Below, piece after piece: positions 1 to 8,719 of a DNA stretch of 64,000 nt. The notes under the pieces are model-generated. The model was not told the DNA's origin. It did no database searches and saw only the letters and a program-made list of their open reading frames with translations. Made by a program: the position numbers and the translations under genes. Numbering within the stretch: the stretch's first letter is position 1; every line of letters begins with the position of its first letter. The stretch lies in the NCBI GenBank assembly GCA_004293165.1, contig RDYL01000008.1:124001-188000 (forward strand), written 5' to 3'. The DNA comes from Flavobacteriia bacterium (lineage in GTDB: Bacteria > Bacteroidota > Bacteroidia > Flavobacteriales > Flavobacteriaceae).

Positions 1-167
1 GGCAACATAACGCCATTCTCTTCCATCCATTTGTACGAAACTCCCATATTTCTCAACCATTCCACACGTCCCATCTCAAAATATTGCGCATAATTTCCGT
101 GATAAACGACCCCCATTTGGTCAGTTTCCGCATATCGCACACGAACTTGAAATTTATATTCTTTCAT
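1..167 (-). CDS. Acyl-CoA thioesterase, YbgC/4HBT hotdog family (partial, C-terminus beyond window)
   Basis: Only the first 55 codons lie in the window; the gene runs off the left edge. The ATG is at 167-165. The visible N-terminus has the hallmark of the 4-hydroxybenzoyl-CoA thioesterase hotdog family: a beta strand, then YAETDQMGVVYHGNYAQYFE, in which the Asp of the ETDQMG stretch is the usual catalytic residue, and a helix beginning GRVEWLR. Family members hydrolyse acyl-CoA thioesters in the cytoplasm; the substrate cannot be told from this fragment. The gene is divergent from dnaA across an AT-rich spacer. The family call is firm, the exact role is not. Confidence 0.8.
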   Translation of the reverse strand, partial: MKEYKFQVRVRYAETDQMGVVYHGNYAQYFEMGRVEWLRNMGVSYKWMEENGVML

Positions 168-358
168 ATTAAACCAATATTAAGTTAATATTAAAAAAAG
201 TTTTTTGTTTACAATTTTTTTTTTTAAAAATCAATAGCAAAAAAATTTTTTTTAAAAAATTTTGTTCACATATTTGCTATCCCAAAACATATAAACAAAA
301 TATTCCTTTTGTTTACTTTTGTTATCCTACAAAAATATAATAATAATTAATTAAATTC
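168..358. other. AT-rich spacer upstream of dnaA; possible origin-proximal region
   Basis: This 190-base spacer is almost entirely A and T with long T and A runs (about 199-262), the kind of easily melted DNA seen near origins. One DnaA-box-like 9-mer, TTGTTCACA, occurs at 262-270, one mismatch from TTATNCACA. A second weaker one, TTATCCTAC, starts near 322. That is too few to call oriC. It also holds the probable dnaA promoter. In Bacteroidota oriC is often near dnaA but not always directly upstream. Confidence 0.3.
314..321 (+). promoter_or_regulatory. Probable dnaA promoter -7 box
   Basis: TACTTTTG matches the Bacteroidota -7 consensus TAnnTTTG, 37 bases before the dnaA ATG. No clear -33 TTTG at the usual spacing was found. 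Confidence 0.45.
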
Positions 359-1786
359 ATGTCAAAAACTGCGCAATCGGTATGGAATAACTGTCTGTCT
401 TTCATTAAAGACAATGTTCATGATCAAGCATACAGAACTTGGTTTGAACCTATACAATCAGTTGAGCTAAACGATAACGCGTTGTCTATTCAAGTGCCTA
501 GTAAATTCTTTTACGAATGGCTAGAAGAACACTATGTAAAATTATTAAAAGTAGCCTTAACAAAAGAGTTAGGTACAGGTGCAAAGTTATTGTATAAAAT
601 TAAGATGGAAAACACTTATGGCAATAAACTTCCATTTACTGAGCAAATTCCAAGTTACAATAGAACCGCAGTGAAACCTCAAGAAGTAGATGTGCCTATT
701 GTAAACAAAAATCCAGAGTTAAAAAATCCATTTGTCATTCCAGGTATTCGTAATTTAAAAATCGAATCACAACTTAATGCTAATTACAGTTTTGATAATT
801 TCCTTGAAGGAGATTCAAACCGTTTAGCTAGAAGTGCAGGTATGGCTGTTGCTAACAAACCTGGCGGAACATCTTTTAACCCGCTATTAATTTTTGGGGG
901 AGTTGGTTTAGGTAAAACACACTTAGCACATGCTATTGGTGTTGAAATTAAAGACAAATATCCAGAAAAAACTGTGTTGTATATTTCAGCAGAAATATTC
1001 ACACAACAATATATTGATTCTGTTAAAAAGAATACCCGTAACGACTTTATTCATTTCTATCAATTAATTGATGTTTTAATTATTGATGATGTGCAATTCT
1101 TGTCAGGTAAATCAGGAACACAAGATGTATTTTTCCACATCTTCAACCATTTACACCAAAACGGAAAACAAGTAATTCTTACTTCTGACAAAGCCCCTGT
1201 GGACATGCAAGATATTGAGCAACGCTTACTATCTCGTTTCAAATGGGGATTATCAGCTGAATTACACCAACCTGATTATGAAACACGTATTTCAATCTTG
1301 AAAAACATTTTGTTTAGAGATGGTGTTGAAATTCCTGATGAAATTGTAGAATACGTTGCTAAAAACATTAAATCAAACGTTCGTGAATTAGAAGGTGCTA
1401 TTATTTCTTTAATTGCGCAATCTTCTTTTAACAAACGCGAGGTGAATATTGAATTAGCAAAACAAGTGGTTGAGAAATTTGTTAAGAATGTAAAACGTGA
1501 AATTTCAATTGATTATATCCAAAAAATTGTTTCTGATTATTTCCAATTGGATGTTGAAACTTTACAATCCAAAACAAGGAAACGTCATGTGGTTCAAGCT
1601 AGACAATTAGCTATGTTTTTTGCTAAAAAATTTACCAAAGCTTCCTTAGCAAATATTGGCTCACAAATTGGAGACCGTGACCACGCAACTGTACTTCATG
1701 CTTGCAAAACAGTTGACAATTTAGTAACTACCGACAAACAATTTAGAAAATTTGTTGACGACATCAACAAGAAATTATCGCTATAA
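359..1786 (+). CDS. dnaA: Chromosomal replication initiator protein DnaA
   Basis: DnaA binds DnaA boxes at oriC and melts the origin in its ATP form. At 475 residues it has the normal length. Domain I covers about residues 1-75, followed by a linker. The AAA+ domain carries Walker A GGVGLGKT at 180-187 and Walker B LIIDD at 240-244. The C-terminal DNA-binding domain has the DnaA signature RDHATVLHACKTV at about 440-452. A TAnnTTTG box lies just upstream of the ATG. The phosphatase gene follows after 3 bases, so dnaA probably heads a three-gene operon. Nothing in the sequence looks abnormal, and the call is secure. Confidence 0.98.
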   Translation: MSKTAQSVWNNCLSFIKDNVHDQAYRTWFEPIQSVELNDNALSIQVPSKFFYEWLEEHYVKLLKVALTKELGTGAKLLYKIKMENTYGNKLPFTEQIPSYNRTAVKPQEVDVPIVNKNPELKNPFVIPGIRNLKIESQLNANYSFDNFLEGDSNRLARSAGMAVANKPGGTSFNPLLIFGGVGLGKTHLAHAIGVEIKDKYPEKTVLYISAEIFTQQYIDSVKKNTRNDFIHFYQLIDVLIIDDVQFLSGKSGTQDVFFHIFNHLHQNGKQVILTSDKAPVDMQDIEQRLLSRFKWGLSAELHQPDYETRISILKNILFRDGVEIPDEIVEYVAKNIKSNVRELEGAIISLIAQSSFNKREVNIELAKQVVEKFVKNVKREISIDYIQKIVSDYFQLDVETLQSKTRKRHVVQARQLAMFFAKKFTKASLANIGSQIGDRDHATVLHACKTVDNLVTTDKQFRKFVDDINKKLSL

Positions 1787-1789
1787 TTC

Positions 1790-2245
1790 ATGTCTTCTAA
1801 AATCTTAATGGTCTGCTTAGGAAATATTTGCCGTTCTCCTTTGGCAGAAGGTATTATGCGGGCTAAACTTTCTAAAGATTTTATTGTAGATTCCGCTGGA
1901 ACTGGTGGTTGGCACGCGGGAGAATTACCCGACAAGCGTTCTATTTCAACTGCAAAAAATAGAGGTTTGGATATTACTAGCCAAAGAGCGCGACAATTTA
2001 AAATCAGTGATTTTAATACCTTTGATTATATCTATGTAATGGACAATTCCAATTATAAAGATGTAATGGCATTGGCACCCAATGAAGAAGTAAAATCAAA
2101 AGTTAAGCTCATTTTAAACGAACTTTTTCCAAATGAAAATGTTGATGTTCCCGACCCATATTATGGAGGACAAGACGGATTTGAAAACGTTTTTAATATG
2201 CTAAACGAAGCTTGCGATGTAATTGCTGGAAAACTTAAAAGATAA
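1790..2245 (+). CDS. Low-molecular-weight protein-tyrosine phosphatase
   Basis: The protein has the arsenate-reductase/LMW-PTP fold and should remove phosphate from protein tyrosines in the cytoplasm. The P-loop CLGNICRS at residues 9-16 is the C(X)5R signature (nucleophile Cys9, Arg15). Near the C-terminus the VPDPYYGG stretch supplies the general-acid Asp. Its 151 residues are typical. It starts 3 bases after dnaA and is followed 5 bases later by the RsmI-like methyltransferase, so the three are likely cotranscribed. The physiological substrate is unknown; a link to replication is only suggested by position. Confidence 0.92.
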   Translation: MSSKILMVCLGNICRSPLAEGIMRAKLSKDFIVDSAGTGGWHAGELPDKRSISTAKNRGLDITSQRARQFKISDFNTFDYIYVMDNSNYKDVMALAPNEEVKSKVKLILNELFPNENVDVPDPYYGGQDGFENVFNMLNEACDVIAGKLKR

Positions 2246-2250
2246 AAATC

Positions 2251-2985
2251 ATGAAATCAAATTCTTTAGGCAAACTCTATTTAATTCCTATTACACTTTC
2301 CAATCCTGGAGAAACCACTGTAGTTCCCGAAGATGTTTTGCCTCAAACCATAAAAAGAACAATTGATTTTATTGATTATTACATTGTTGAAAACGAGAAA
2401 ACAGCACGAAAATTCATCAAAAGCATCCATCCCGAAAAAAAACAACCCGATTTAAAAATATCAGTTTTAAACAAACATACAGAAATTGCTGAACACAATG
2501 AATTTATCCAGCCTTTATTAAGAGGCGAAAACATTGGATTAATGAGTGAATCAGGCTGTCCTGGCGTTGCAGATCCTGGAGCTGTTATAGTGAAATTAGC
2601 TCATGAAAAGGGAATTCAAGTGGTTCCATTAGTAGGTCCAAGCTCCATTTTATTAGCTTTAATGGCAAGTGGAATGAACGGACAAAGTTTTGCTTTTAAT
2701 GGCTATTTACCTATTGATAAAAACGATAAAAAACAAGCCTTAAAAAGTTTTGAACGCTTATCGCAAGAAAAAAATCAATCGCAATTATTTATTGAAACGC
2801 CTTACCGAAACAATAAATTAATGGAAGATTTACTGCAAATATTACAACTAAACACTTATTTATGTGTGGCTTGCGATATTACTTTACCTACAGAATACAT
2901 CAAAACTAAAACGGTGAACCAATGGAAAAAAGAAAAGGCCGATTTACATAATCGACCTTGTATTTTTATTATTCACAAAATGTAA
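2251..2985 (+). CDS. SAM-dependent methyltransferase, RsmI/tetrapyrrole methylase family
   Basis: The 244-residue protein has the tetrapyrrole-methylase fold shared by RsmI, which 2'-O-methylates C1402 of 16S rRNA. It begins with GKLYLIPITL (the RsmI first strand). Around residues 95-135 it has ESGCPGVADPGA and VVPLVGPSSILLALMASG, matching the RsmI SAM-binding region. The FIETPYRN motif near residue 180 is also family-typical. It lacks the C-terminal extension of E. coli RsmI, as is usual for the shorter Bacteroidota paralogue, so the exact target is uncertain. It is the last gene of the dnaA operon and ends 5 bases before a convergent gene. Confidence 0.85.
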   Translation: MKSNSLGKLYLIPITLSNPGETTVVPEDVLPQTIKRTIDFIDYYIVENEKTARKFIKSIHPEKKQPDLKISVLNKHTEIAEHNEFIQPLLRGENIGLMSESGCPGVADPGAVIVKLAHEKGIQVVPLVGPSSILLALMASGMNGQSFAFNGYLPIDKNDKKQALKSFERLSQEKNQSQLFIETPYRNNKLMEDLLQILQLNTYLCVACDITLPTEYIKTKTVNQWKKEKADLHNRPCIFIIHKM

Positions 2986-2990
2986 AAAAA

Positions 2991-3635
2991 CTATTCTAAA
3001 CTTGCTTTTGCATTTGCATCTGCTGCTATGTTAGAAATATCATAATTTGAAAACTTTCTAATATAACTTGACAATGAAGTTCCGAAACCGTCTTTAAAAC
3101 CATTTCTTCCGTTACTTCGCAAATATTTTTTTACCGAACCAGCACCTCCTAAATGTGCCGCTGCTACTAAGCCAGATTCTGTAATTTCTACACCATTAAT
3201 AATTCTACCTGAATACTTGTGAATCTCTTTACGTAATTCCCATTTATTACGAGCAATCAAGGCTTCAAAAGCTTTATCTTGCCATTCAGCATTACGTAAA
3301 AATTCTTGAAAATCATAAATACCTACTGTACGAAGCGTACTTCTACCAAACTGATATTTACCCATATAACCGTATGAATTTACTAAATGTAACATACCTC
3401 TTGACTCTTTATAAGCCATTTTTTGAGCAAAACCAGTAAATGATTTACCAACGTGGGGAACTTTAATTGGTAAAATTTCATCAGTTTCATATTCATTTGG
3501 AACGTGATATTTAATACCATCATAGTTCGACAAATGAAATCCTTCTAATTTTTCTTCTTTAAAGGTTATAAAACCTGAAGAAACGACTAATACTAGGAGT
3601 GTCAATCCTAAAAAATAAGACCTTTTTTTTATCAT
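2991..3635 (-). CDS. Lysozyme-like/transglycosylase-fold exported protein
   Basis: The N-terminus KKRSYFLGLTLLVLVVSS is a signal peptide or membrane anchor. A lysozyme-like segment follows: AYKESRG at 74-80 with candidate catalytic Glu77, then GYMGKYQFGRSTL, which mirrors the E-S-G and GxMQ/QF patterns of lytic transglycosylases. The HLGGAGSVKKYL stretch near residue 160 resembles their distal helix. It probably acts on peptidoglycan in the periplasm. Similar flavobacterial proteins are often labelled LysM proteins, but no LysM repeat is visible here. A TAnnTTTG-type box on the minus strand at 3682-3689 could be its promoter. Confidence 0.65.
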   Translation of the reverse strand: MIKKRSYFLGLTLLVLVVSSGFITFKEEKLEGFHLSNYDGIKYHVPNEYETDEILPIKVPHVGKSFTGFAQKMAYKESRGMLHLVNSYGYMGKYQFGRSTLRTVGIYDFQEFLRNAEWQDKAFEALIARNKWELRKEIHKYSGRIINGVEITESGLVAAAHLGGAGSVKKYLRSNGRNGFKDGFGTSLSSYIRKFSNYDISNIAADANAKASLE

Positions 3636-3681
3636 GAATTGTTATTTCTCAGCGCCTGTCACTCATCTGAAATTATCGAAA

Positions 3682-3689
3682 CAAATATA
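3682..3689 (-). promoter_or_regulatory. Possible promoter -7 box of the lysozyme-like gene
   Basis: Read on the minus strand the sequence is TATATTTG, matching TAnnTTTG, about 47 bases before the start at 3635. No -33 element was identified. Confidence 0.35.
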
Positions 3690-3731
3690 CAAAAAAAATT
3701 AGAATATTGATTTACAGCATGTTAATCTTTT

Positions 3732-4640
3732 CTAAAAGTAGATAAAGTGCGCTTTAATTCCGTTAAAATCATCATATTGCAAAGTTGGTGCAGGAATTTT
3801 AATTGTATTAATAACTGAAAAAAGTGTCTTTAAAAAATTAGATTTTGTACTAATTTTCGTTAAATCAACATCAAAACTTAGATAAAATTGACGATATGGA
3901 TTTTGAATTATTCCATTTACTAATGCTTCCTCATTTTTTCCATACAACATTCCTTCGCCACCATAACCTATTGCAAGGTTTAACCATTTTGGAACAAAAT
4001 TATCTTTGGTAAATGACTGTATATTAAAAGACAACCAATACGTTTGTCCATTATAATCTTTCAAAATTTGCTCATTTAAAGAAGAACCCAGCGTTTCTGG
4101 TCGTTGCGAAGCAAATTGAGTTTGATGAAATGAAAATTTGGGCGTAATTCGTTGTTCCTTCCAAAGTAATTCTTGCGACACATACAAAGCAGTTCCTGTG
4201 GCATTGGCAATAATATCTCCGGATGATGCTCCCCATTCTTGAGAAAATCCATCAAAAACCTCAACTACCGTAAGAAATCCAAATCCTAGAGTTGAACCAT
4301 AAATTAGTTGTTCTTTTTTAGAAGCACTACTCCAAGCTAACATTTCAACCCCAACTCTACCTAAATGATATGTAGAGTAGAAATGTCCCACCTTATCCAT
4401 TTGCAACCATTGATTATTATCATTGATAAAATGAAAATTGGATTTTGGATAATCTTTGTACCAAAGTTGGTTTAAACCCATTAAAGCAGCTCCAAAAACA
4501 ACAGATTCACCTACATAAACTGTTTTTTTTCTTAAAACATTAATGCTATCTGATGGCTTTAAAAAGTTATTAATATTAGATTGTGCTTGACCTAAATTAG
4601 AAAATACTAATGCAAAAAACAGCCTTCTAATCCAAGTCAT
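3732..4640 (-). CDS. DUF2279 family exported protein (YfiM-like)
   Basis: The 302-residue protein starts with a signal peptide (MTWIRRLFFALVFSNLGQAQS). The middle has the DUF2279/YfiM hallmark MDKVGHFYSTYHLGRVG, then several short hydrophobic segments (LIYGSTLGFGFLTVVEVFDG) and the SSGDIIANATGTALY motif. These are features of predicted envelope proteins of unknown function. It lies 11 bases downstream of mltG on the same strand, so the two are probably cotranscribed, which hints at a cell-envelope job. The family is clear; the function is not known. Confidence 0.75.
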   Translation of the reverse strand: MTWIRRLFFALVFSNLGQAQSNINNFLKPSDSINVLRKKTVYVGESVVFGAALMGLNQLWYKDYPKSNFHFINDNNQWLQMDKVGHFYSTYHLGRVGVEMLAWSSASKKEQLIYGSTLGFGFLTVVEVFDGFSQEWGASSGDIIANATGTALYVSQELLWKEQRITPKFSFHQTQFASQRPETLGSSLNEQILKDYNGQTYWLSFNIQSFTKDNFVPKWLNLAIGYGGEGMLYGKNEEALVNGIIQNPYRQFYLSFDVDLTKISTKSNFLKTLFSVINTIKIPAPTLQYDDFNGIKAHFIYF

Positions 4641-4651
4641 ACATTAAAAAA

Positions 4652-5692
4652 TTACAACTTTATACCAAGTTTATTTACCCAATCGGCATATTTTTTAGCA
4701 TTTACTAGATGCGCTTCATAAGTTGTTTCAAAAGAATGATATCCTGGTCTACTTGGATCCGCACAGAAATAAATATAATTGTGTTTTTCTGCATTTAAAA
4801 CCGCATCAATTGCTGAGATATCAGGCATTGCTATTGGTCCAGGAGGCAAACCTTTATTAATGTATGTGTTATAAGGAGAACTTACAAATAAATTACTTCC
4901 TCCAACTCTTTTAATCACTTGATCAAAATCACCAGATTTTTCTTTTATTGCATAAATAACGGTTGGGTCAGCTTGCAAAGGCATGTCTTGATTAATACGA
5001 TTCAAATAGGCACCCGCTACTCTTGGGCGTTCATCTGCCTTAACAGTTTCTTTATGCACAATAGAAGCCAAAGTATATACTTGCGCCGGTGTCATATTCA
5101 ATGCTTTTGCCTTTTCCAAACGTTCATTTGTCCAGAACTTTTTATGCTCTTTTGCCATCTTTGCAGCTATTTTACTCGCCGAAGTATTCCAATAAAATTC
5201 ATAGGTGTTAGGAATAAAAAGCGTTAAAGCCGTTTCTTTTGTTAGTCCATTTTCTTGAAAAAAAGCTTCATTCGTAAAGGCTTCATTTAAAGCTAAAGTA
5301 TCAGGCTCTAATTGAGTTGCCAATCGTTGAAAAAGTTTATCCAATGTTTCTTGGTTATTGAACGCTACTTGAACAGGCACATTCAAACGCAAACTTCTCA
5401 CGATATCAAAACTGGTCATATCTTTCTTTAAAAGAAATTTACCCGCTTTTACATTCGTACTATAATTTCTTGATGTTGCTACAAAATCAAACTTTTCAAA
5501 ATCTTTTATAAGCGGTTTAACAATTTCTGTTACTTGCTCATAGTTTGAATTTGAAGGAATATAAACATAAACTTCATTTTGAGAAAATTGGGTATTAGGT
5601 GTAAAAGCTTTGAAATATACATATACACCAACAGCTGTTGCTACAAAAATTCCTGCAACTGCGATTATTGAAATTAGTTTTTTTACGTTCAA
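4652..5692 (-). CDS. mltG: Endolytic murein transglycosylase MltG
   Basis: MltG (YceG family) cleaves nascent glycan strands and helps set their length at the inner membrane. The 346-residue protein has one N-terminal membrane helix (about residues 5-28) and a LysM-like subdomain. The catalytic region contains TLASIVHKE with Glu215 as the expected catalytic acid, then ADERPRVAGAYLNRI and MPLQADPTVIYA, all characteristic. LPPGPIAMP and YFCADP near the C-terminus also match. It lies between a GNAT gene and the DUF2279 gene, all on the minus strand with spacers of 11 bases. Confidence 0.95.
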   Translation of the reverse strand: MNVKKLISIIAVAGIFVATAVGVYVYFKAFTPNTQFSQNEVYVYIPSNSNYEQVTEIVKPLIKDFEKFDFVATSRNYSTNVKAGKFLLKKDMTSFDIVRSLRLNVPVQVAFNNQETLDKLFQRLATQLEPDTLALNEAFTNEAFFQENGLTKETALTLFIPNTYEFYWNTSASKIAAKMAKEHKKFWTNERLEKAKALNMTPAQVYTLASIVHKETVKADERPRVAGAYLNRINQDMPLQADPTVIYAIKEKSGDFDQVIKRVGGSNLFVSSPYNTYINKGLPPGPIAMPDISAIDAVLNAEKHNYIYFCADPSRPGYHSFETTYEAHLVNAKKYADWVNKLGIKL

Positions 5693-5703
5693 GAGATGCT
5701 GTT

Positions 5704-6234
5704 TTAAGTGTGATTGATTAGTTGGTATAAAATTTCGTCTTCGTATAAATTTTGAATTTTATTCCAATCTTTTTTTATTCCGATTTTTTGAAAGCCAAAT
5801 TTAGTAAAAAGGGAAATACTAATTTCATTTTTGCTTCCAATATTTGCATATAATTGATGCAATTGCATTTGATTGAATGCATAATTGATTATCAATTGTA
5901 AAGCTTCTGAACCAATACCGCTAGTTCGCATGGATTCGTTGGAAATTACAATCCCTACACCTGCTCGGTTATTATTTGGATCAAAATCAAATAAATCAAT
6001 TAAACCAACTGCTTCAAAAGTATCATTCATACAAATTGCCAAACGCAACTGCTTTGCTTCATAAATATCTTGGTGCGCATTTTCTAAATACTGACGAATT
6101 AAAAAACGGCTATAAGGGGTTTGCGTATTACTTACATTCCATATCAATTCGTTGTTTTCTATTGCATAAACAAACTCTAAATCTTCCGGTTCAAGTGCAC
6201 GTAGATAAATGGTATTTCCTTTTAATGTAATCAT
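5704..6234 (-). CDS. GNAT family N-acetyltransferase (RimJ/RimL-like)
   Basis: The protein has 176 residues. It opens with IYLRALEPEDLEFVYAIEN, typical of RimJ/RimL-type GNATs. The acetyl-CoA binding region reads GVGIVISNESMRTSGIGSEALQLI (around 90-115), which has the R/Q-x-x-G-x-G/A pattern as RTSGIG. The FGFQKIGIKKD ending is also typical. Such enzymes acetylate amines, often protein N-termini, but the substrate here cannot be told. It is 11 bases upstream of mltG on the same strand. Confidence 0.85.
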   Translation of the reverse strand: MITLKGNTIYLRALEPEDLEFVYAIENNELIWNVSNTQTPYSRFLIRQYLENAHQDIYEAKQLRLAICMNDTFEAVGLIDLFDFDPNNNRAGVGIVISNESMRTSGIGSEALQLIINYAFNQMQLHQLYANIGSKNEISISLFTKFGFQKIGIKKDWNKIQNLYEDEILYQLINHT

Positions 6235-6315
6235 TTCTAATTTAAAATTTTAAAACAAATAGACACAATAGATTTAGTTTGCGTTGATTTTAGGCGTTAC
6301 ACTTTTATATAGAAA

Positions 6316-6370
6316 TCATAGACAACAAAAAAATCTGTAAAATCCGTGCAATCTGTGTTATCTGTGTTCC
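6316..6370. repeat. Phrase-like intergenic repeat (ATCTGTG/ATCCGTG words)
   Basis: The spacer between dapF and the GNAT gene has the words ATCTGT, ATCCGTG, ATCTGTG and ATCTGTG repeated at 7-12 base intervals. Similar strings recur between genes of flavobacteria. The function is unknown. Confidence 0.4.
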
Positions 6371-6373
6371 AAT

Positions 6374-7159
6374 TTATATTTCAATCTTTCCTTCAAAAAC
6401 AAAAGTCGCAGGGCCAATTAAGAAAACATTTGTATAACTCCCATTATCTTCATCAAATTGCACTTTTAGTTTTCCCCCTTCAACATTTAAATCGATAATA
6501 TTATTCTTTGTTTTTCCAAGCTGATGCATAGCGATTGCAACTGCTGTCACTCCCGTTCCACAAGACAAAGTTTCATCTTCAACTCCACGTTCATAGGTAC
6601 GAACTGCAAAAATATCATTTGCTAATTGGTTCACAAAATTAATATTACTTCCTGCATTCCCATACAAATCAGAATAACGAATTTTGGCTCCTTCTGCTTT
6701 TACATCTAAATTTTTTAAATCATTTACTAGTTGCACATGATGTGGAGAACCAGTATTTAAAAAGGTATAATTGGATTCGTTTTTTATTGCATCTACATCT
6801 TTCATTTGAAGTGCTACGATTCCTTCAGCATCGATAGTTGCAAAGTGATATCCATCAACTGCTTCAAATTCGGCTTTATTTTTAACCACACCCATTTGTT
6901 TGGCAAAAGCAACTAAACATCTTCCGCCATTACCACACATAGAACTTTCGTTTCCATCCGAATTATAATAGACCATTTTAAAATTAAAATCGGCATGATT
7001 CTCAAGTAAAATAAGTCCGTCAGCACCAACCCCAAAACGTCTATCACACAATTTTTCAATAAGTTGCGTGTTTTCTTTTGGAAAAAATTGAGAACGATTG
7101 TCAATCATAACAAAATCGTTGCCAGTTCCTTGATATTTATAAAATGTAAGTTCCATCAT
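6374..7159 (-). CDS. dapF: Diaminopimelate epimerase
   Basis: DapF converts LL- to meso-diaminopimelate in the lysine and peptidoglycan precursor pathway. It starts MELTFYKYQGTGNDFVMID, the standard N-terminus; either of two adjacent ATGs (7159 or 7156) may be used. The two catalytic cysteines lie in MCGNGGRC (about residue 74) and LSCGTG near the C-terminus. Length (261 residues) is normal. A minus-strand TACTTTTG box lies at 7174-7181, only about 15 bases upstream. dapB, from the same pathway, is also in this window at 27.9 kb. Confidence 0.97.
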   Translation of the reverse strand: MMELTFYKYQGTGNDFVMIDNRSQFFPKENTQLIEKLCDRRFGVGADGLILLENHADFNFKMVYYNSDGNESSMCGNGGRCLVAFAKQMGVVKNKAEFEAVDGYHFATIDAEGIVALQMKDVDAIKNESNYTFLNTGSPHHVQLVNDLKNLDVKAEGAKIRYSDLYGNAGSNINFVNQLANDIFAVRTYERGVEDETLSCGTGVTAVAIAMHQLGKTKNNIIDLNVEGGKLKVQFDEDNGSYTNVFLIGPATFVFEGKIEI

Positions 7160-7173
7160 GAAATTAATTTAGA

Positions 7174-7181
7174 CAAAAGTA
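7174..7181 (-). promoter_or_regulatory. Probable dapF promoter -7 box
   Basis: TACTTTTG read on the minus strand matches TAnnTTTG and lies 15-18 bases before the dapF start codons, which would give a very short leader. Confidence 0.45.
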
Positions 7182-7250
7182 CAAATATTAATAAGATGTT
7201 AAACATTGTTAATCGAGCGTTAAAGTGATTTTTGGGAATATTTTTTTTTA

Positions 7251-7258
7251 TAATTTTG
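7251..7258 (+). promoter_or_regulatory. Probable promoter -7 box of the HtrA protease gene
   Basis: TAATTTTG matches TAnnTTTG. It lies downstream of the most upstream possible start (7232) and 22 bases before the ATG at 7280, so it supports the later start. Confidence 0.5.
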
Positions 7259-7279
7259 AATGAACAAAAATTAATACTT

Positions 7280-8659
7280 ATGAAAAAATTTGGAAGTTTA
7301 GTATTCGTATCGCTCTTAAGTGGAGCCTTAACATTAGGTGCTTACAAATTCTTTTTAGAACCAAATAAGGCCGGAAAATTAACTCTTGCCTCACCTAATT
7401 ATGCCAAAAATGTAAATTTTGGAGCAGAAAACATTGATTTTACGATAGCTGCAGAAAACACAATACATGCTGTGGTTCACGTTAAAAACGTAAGTGTTTC
7501 AAAAGTGCCTGGTAATATTTACGATTTTATTTATGGACATCAAGGATTAAGAGAACAAACTCAGATAGGAACAGGTTCTGGAGTAATTATTACAGAAGAT
7601 GGTTATATTGTAACTAATAATCACGTTATCCAAGATGCTACAGAATTAGAAGTAACCCTAAACAACAACAAATCCTATAAAGCTAAATTAGTTGGAACCG
7701 ATTCCAAAATGGATGTCGCACTTTTAAAAGTGGATGCCGATGAAAAATTACCTTATGTAGTTTTCGGAGATTCTGACGCCATTAAAGTGGGCGAATGGGT
7801 TTTAGCGGTTGGAAATCCGTATAACTTAAACTCAACTGTTACTGCTGGAATTGTTTCAGCAAAAGCCAGAAATTTATCAAACAACGGAATCCAATCGTTT
7901 ATTCAAACCGATGCTGCTGTTAATCCTGGGAACAGCGGTGGTGCTTTGGTAAACACGCGTGGTGAGTTAGTTGGAATCAATACCATGATATCTTCTCCTA
8001 CAGGAAGTTACACAGGCTATTCATTTGCAGTTCCTTCTAATCTTACTCGGAAAATTATAGAAGACTTGATGCAATTTGGAAATGTACAACGTGGCGTTTT
8101 AGGTATTGAAGGTGGCGAATTGAATTCTAACTATGCCAAAGAATTAGGAATTAAAGAAACTCAAGGGTTTTATATTAATAAGGTAACAAAAAATTCTGGC
8201 GCAGAAAAAGCAGGTTTAACAAAAGGTGATATCATCGTGCAATTAGATGATAAAAAAATTAATAGTTTCTCTGAATTATCAGCTTACATAAATACCAAAA
8301 GACCAAATGATGTAGTTCAAGTAAGTGTTTTACGAGATGGAAAACAAAAAACACTTCCCGTTAAATTGACCAAAAAAGAAATTTTAAATTATGAATTTAA
8401 CGGAATTGAATTTGAAGATATTGATGCTGCTGATAAAAAACAATTCAACATTAAAGACGGTATCAAAATTAAAAAAGTAAGCAATCCTGAATATGCAGAA
8501 TATAGTGACATTTTAGATGGCGCAATTGTTTTAAGTATTGATGGAAAACAAGTCAAAGACATGGAGACTGTTTCAAGCTATTTGGCTAAAAAAGAAAATC
8601 AAAAAGCTAGATATCAAATCATCTCTAAAAATGGTCAGATGTATAGTATAATTATGTAA
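7280..8659 (+). CDS. Periplasmic trypsin-like serine protease, HtrA/DegP family
   Basis: This is an envelope quality-control protease that degrades misfolded periplasmic proteins. I use the ATG at 7280 (MKKFGSLVFVSLLSG, a clean signal anchor). The longer reading from 7232 adds 16 residues and would contain the -7 box. With this start the protein has 459 residues. Catalytic triad: His115 (VTNNHV), Asp145 (KMDVALL), Ser219 (GNSGGAL). Two PDZ domains follow, about residues 265-355 (GFYINKVTKNSGAEKAGL) and 365-459. The second is degenerate. It ends just before a perfect bidirectional terminator. Confidence 0.93.
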   Translation: MKKFGSLVFVSLLSGALTLGAYKFFLEPNKAGKLTLASPNYAKNVNFGAENIDFTIAAENTIHAVVHVKNVSVSKVPGNIYDFIYGHQGLREQTQIGTGSGVIITEDGYIVTNNHVIQDATELEVTLNNNKSYKAKLVGTDSKMDVALLKVDADEKLPYVVFGDSDAIKVGEWVLAVGNPYNLNSTVTAGIVSAKARNLSNNGIQSFIQTDAAVNPGNSGGALVNTRGELVGINTMISSPTGSYTGYSFAVPSNLTRKIIEDLMQFGNVQRGVLGIEGGELNSNYAKELGIKETQGFYINKVTKNSGAEKAGLTKGDIIVQLDDKKINSFSELSAYINTKRPNDVVQVSVLRDGKQKTLPVKLTKKEILNYEFNGIEFEDIDAADKKQFNIKDGIKIKKVSNPEYAEYSDILDGAIVLSIDGKQVKDMETVSSYLAKKENQKARYQIISKNGQMYSIIM

Positions 8660-8686
8660 AGCTTTTATACAGTTAAATGAATATAG

Positions 8687-8719
8687 AATCGCAATATTTT
8701 AAAATATTGCGATTTTTTA
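8687..8719. terminator. Bidirectional rho-independent terminator
   Basis: A perfect inverted repeat AATCGCAATATTTT / AAAATATTGCGATT is flanked by T runs on both strands. It sits between the convergent HtrA and PagL-like genes and can serve both. Confidence 0.85.
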
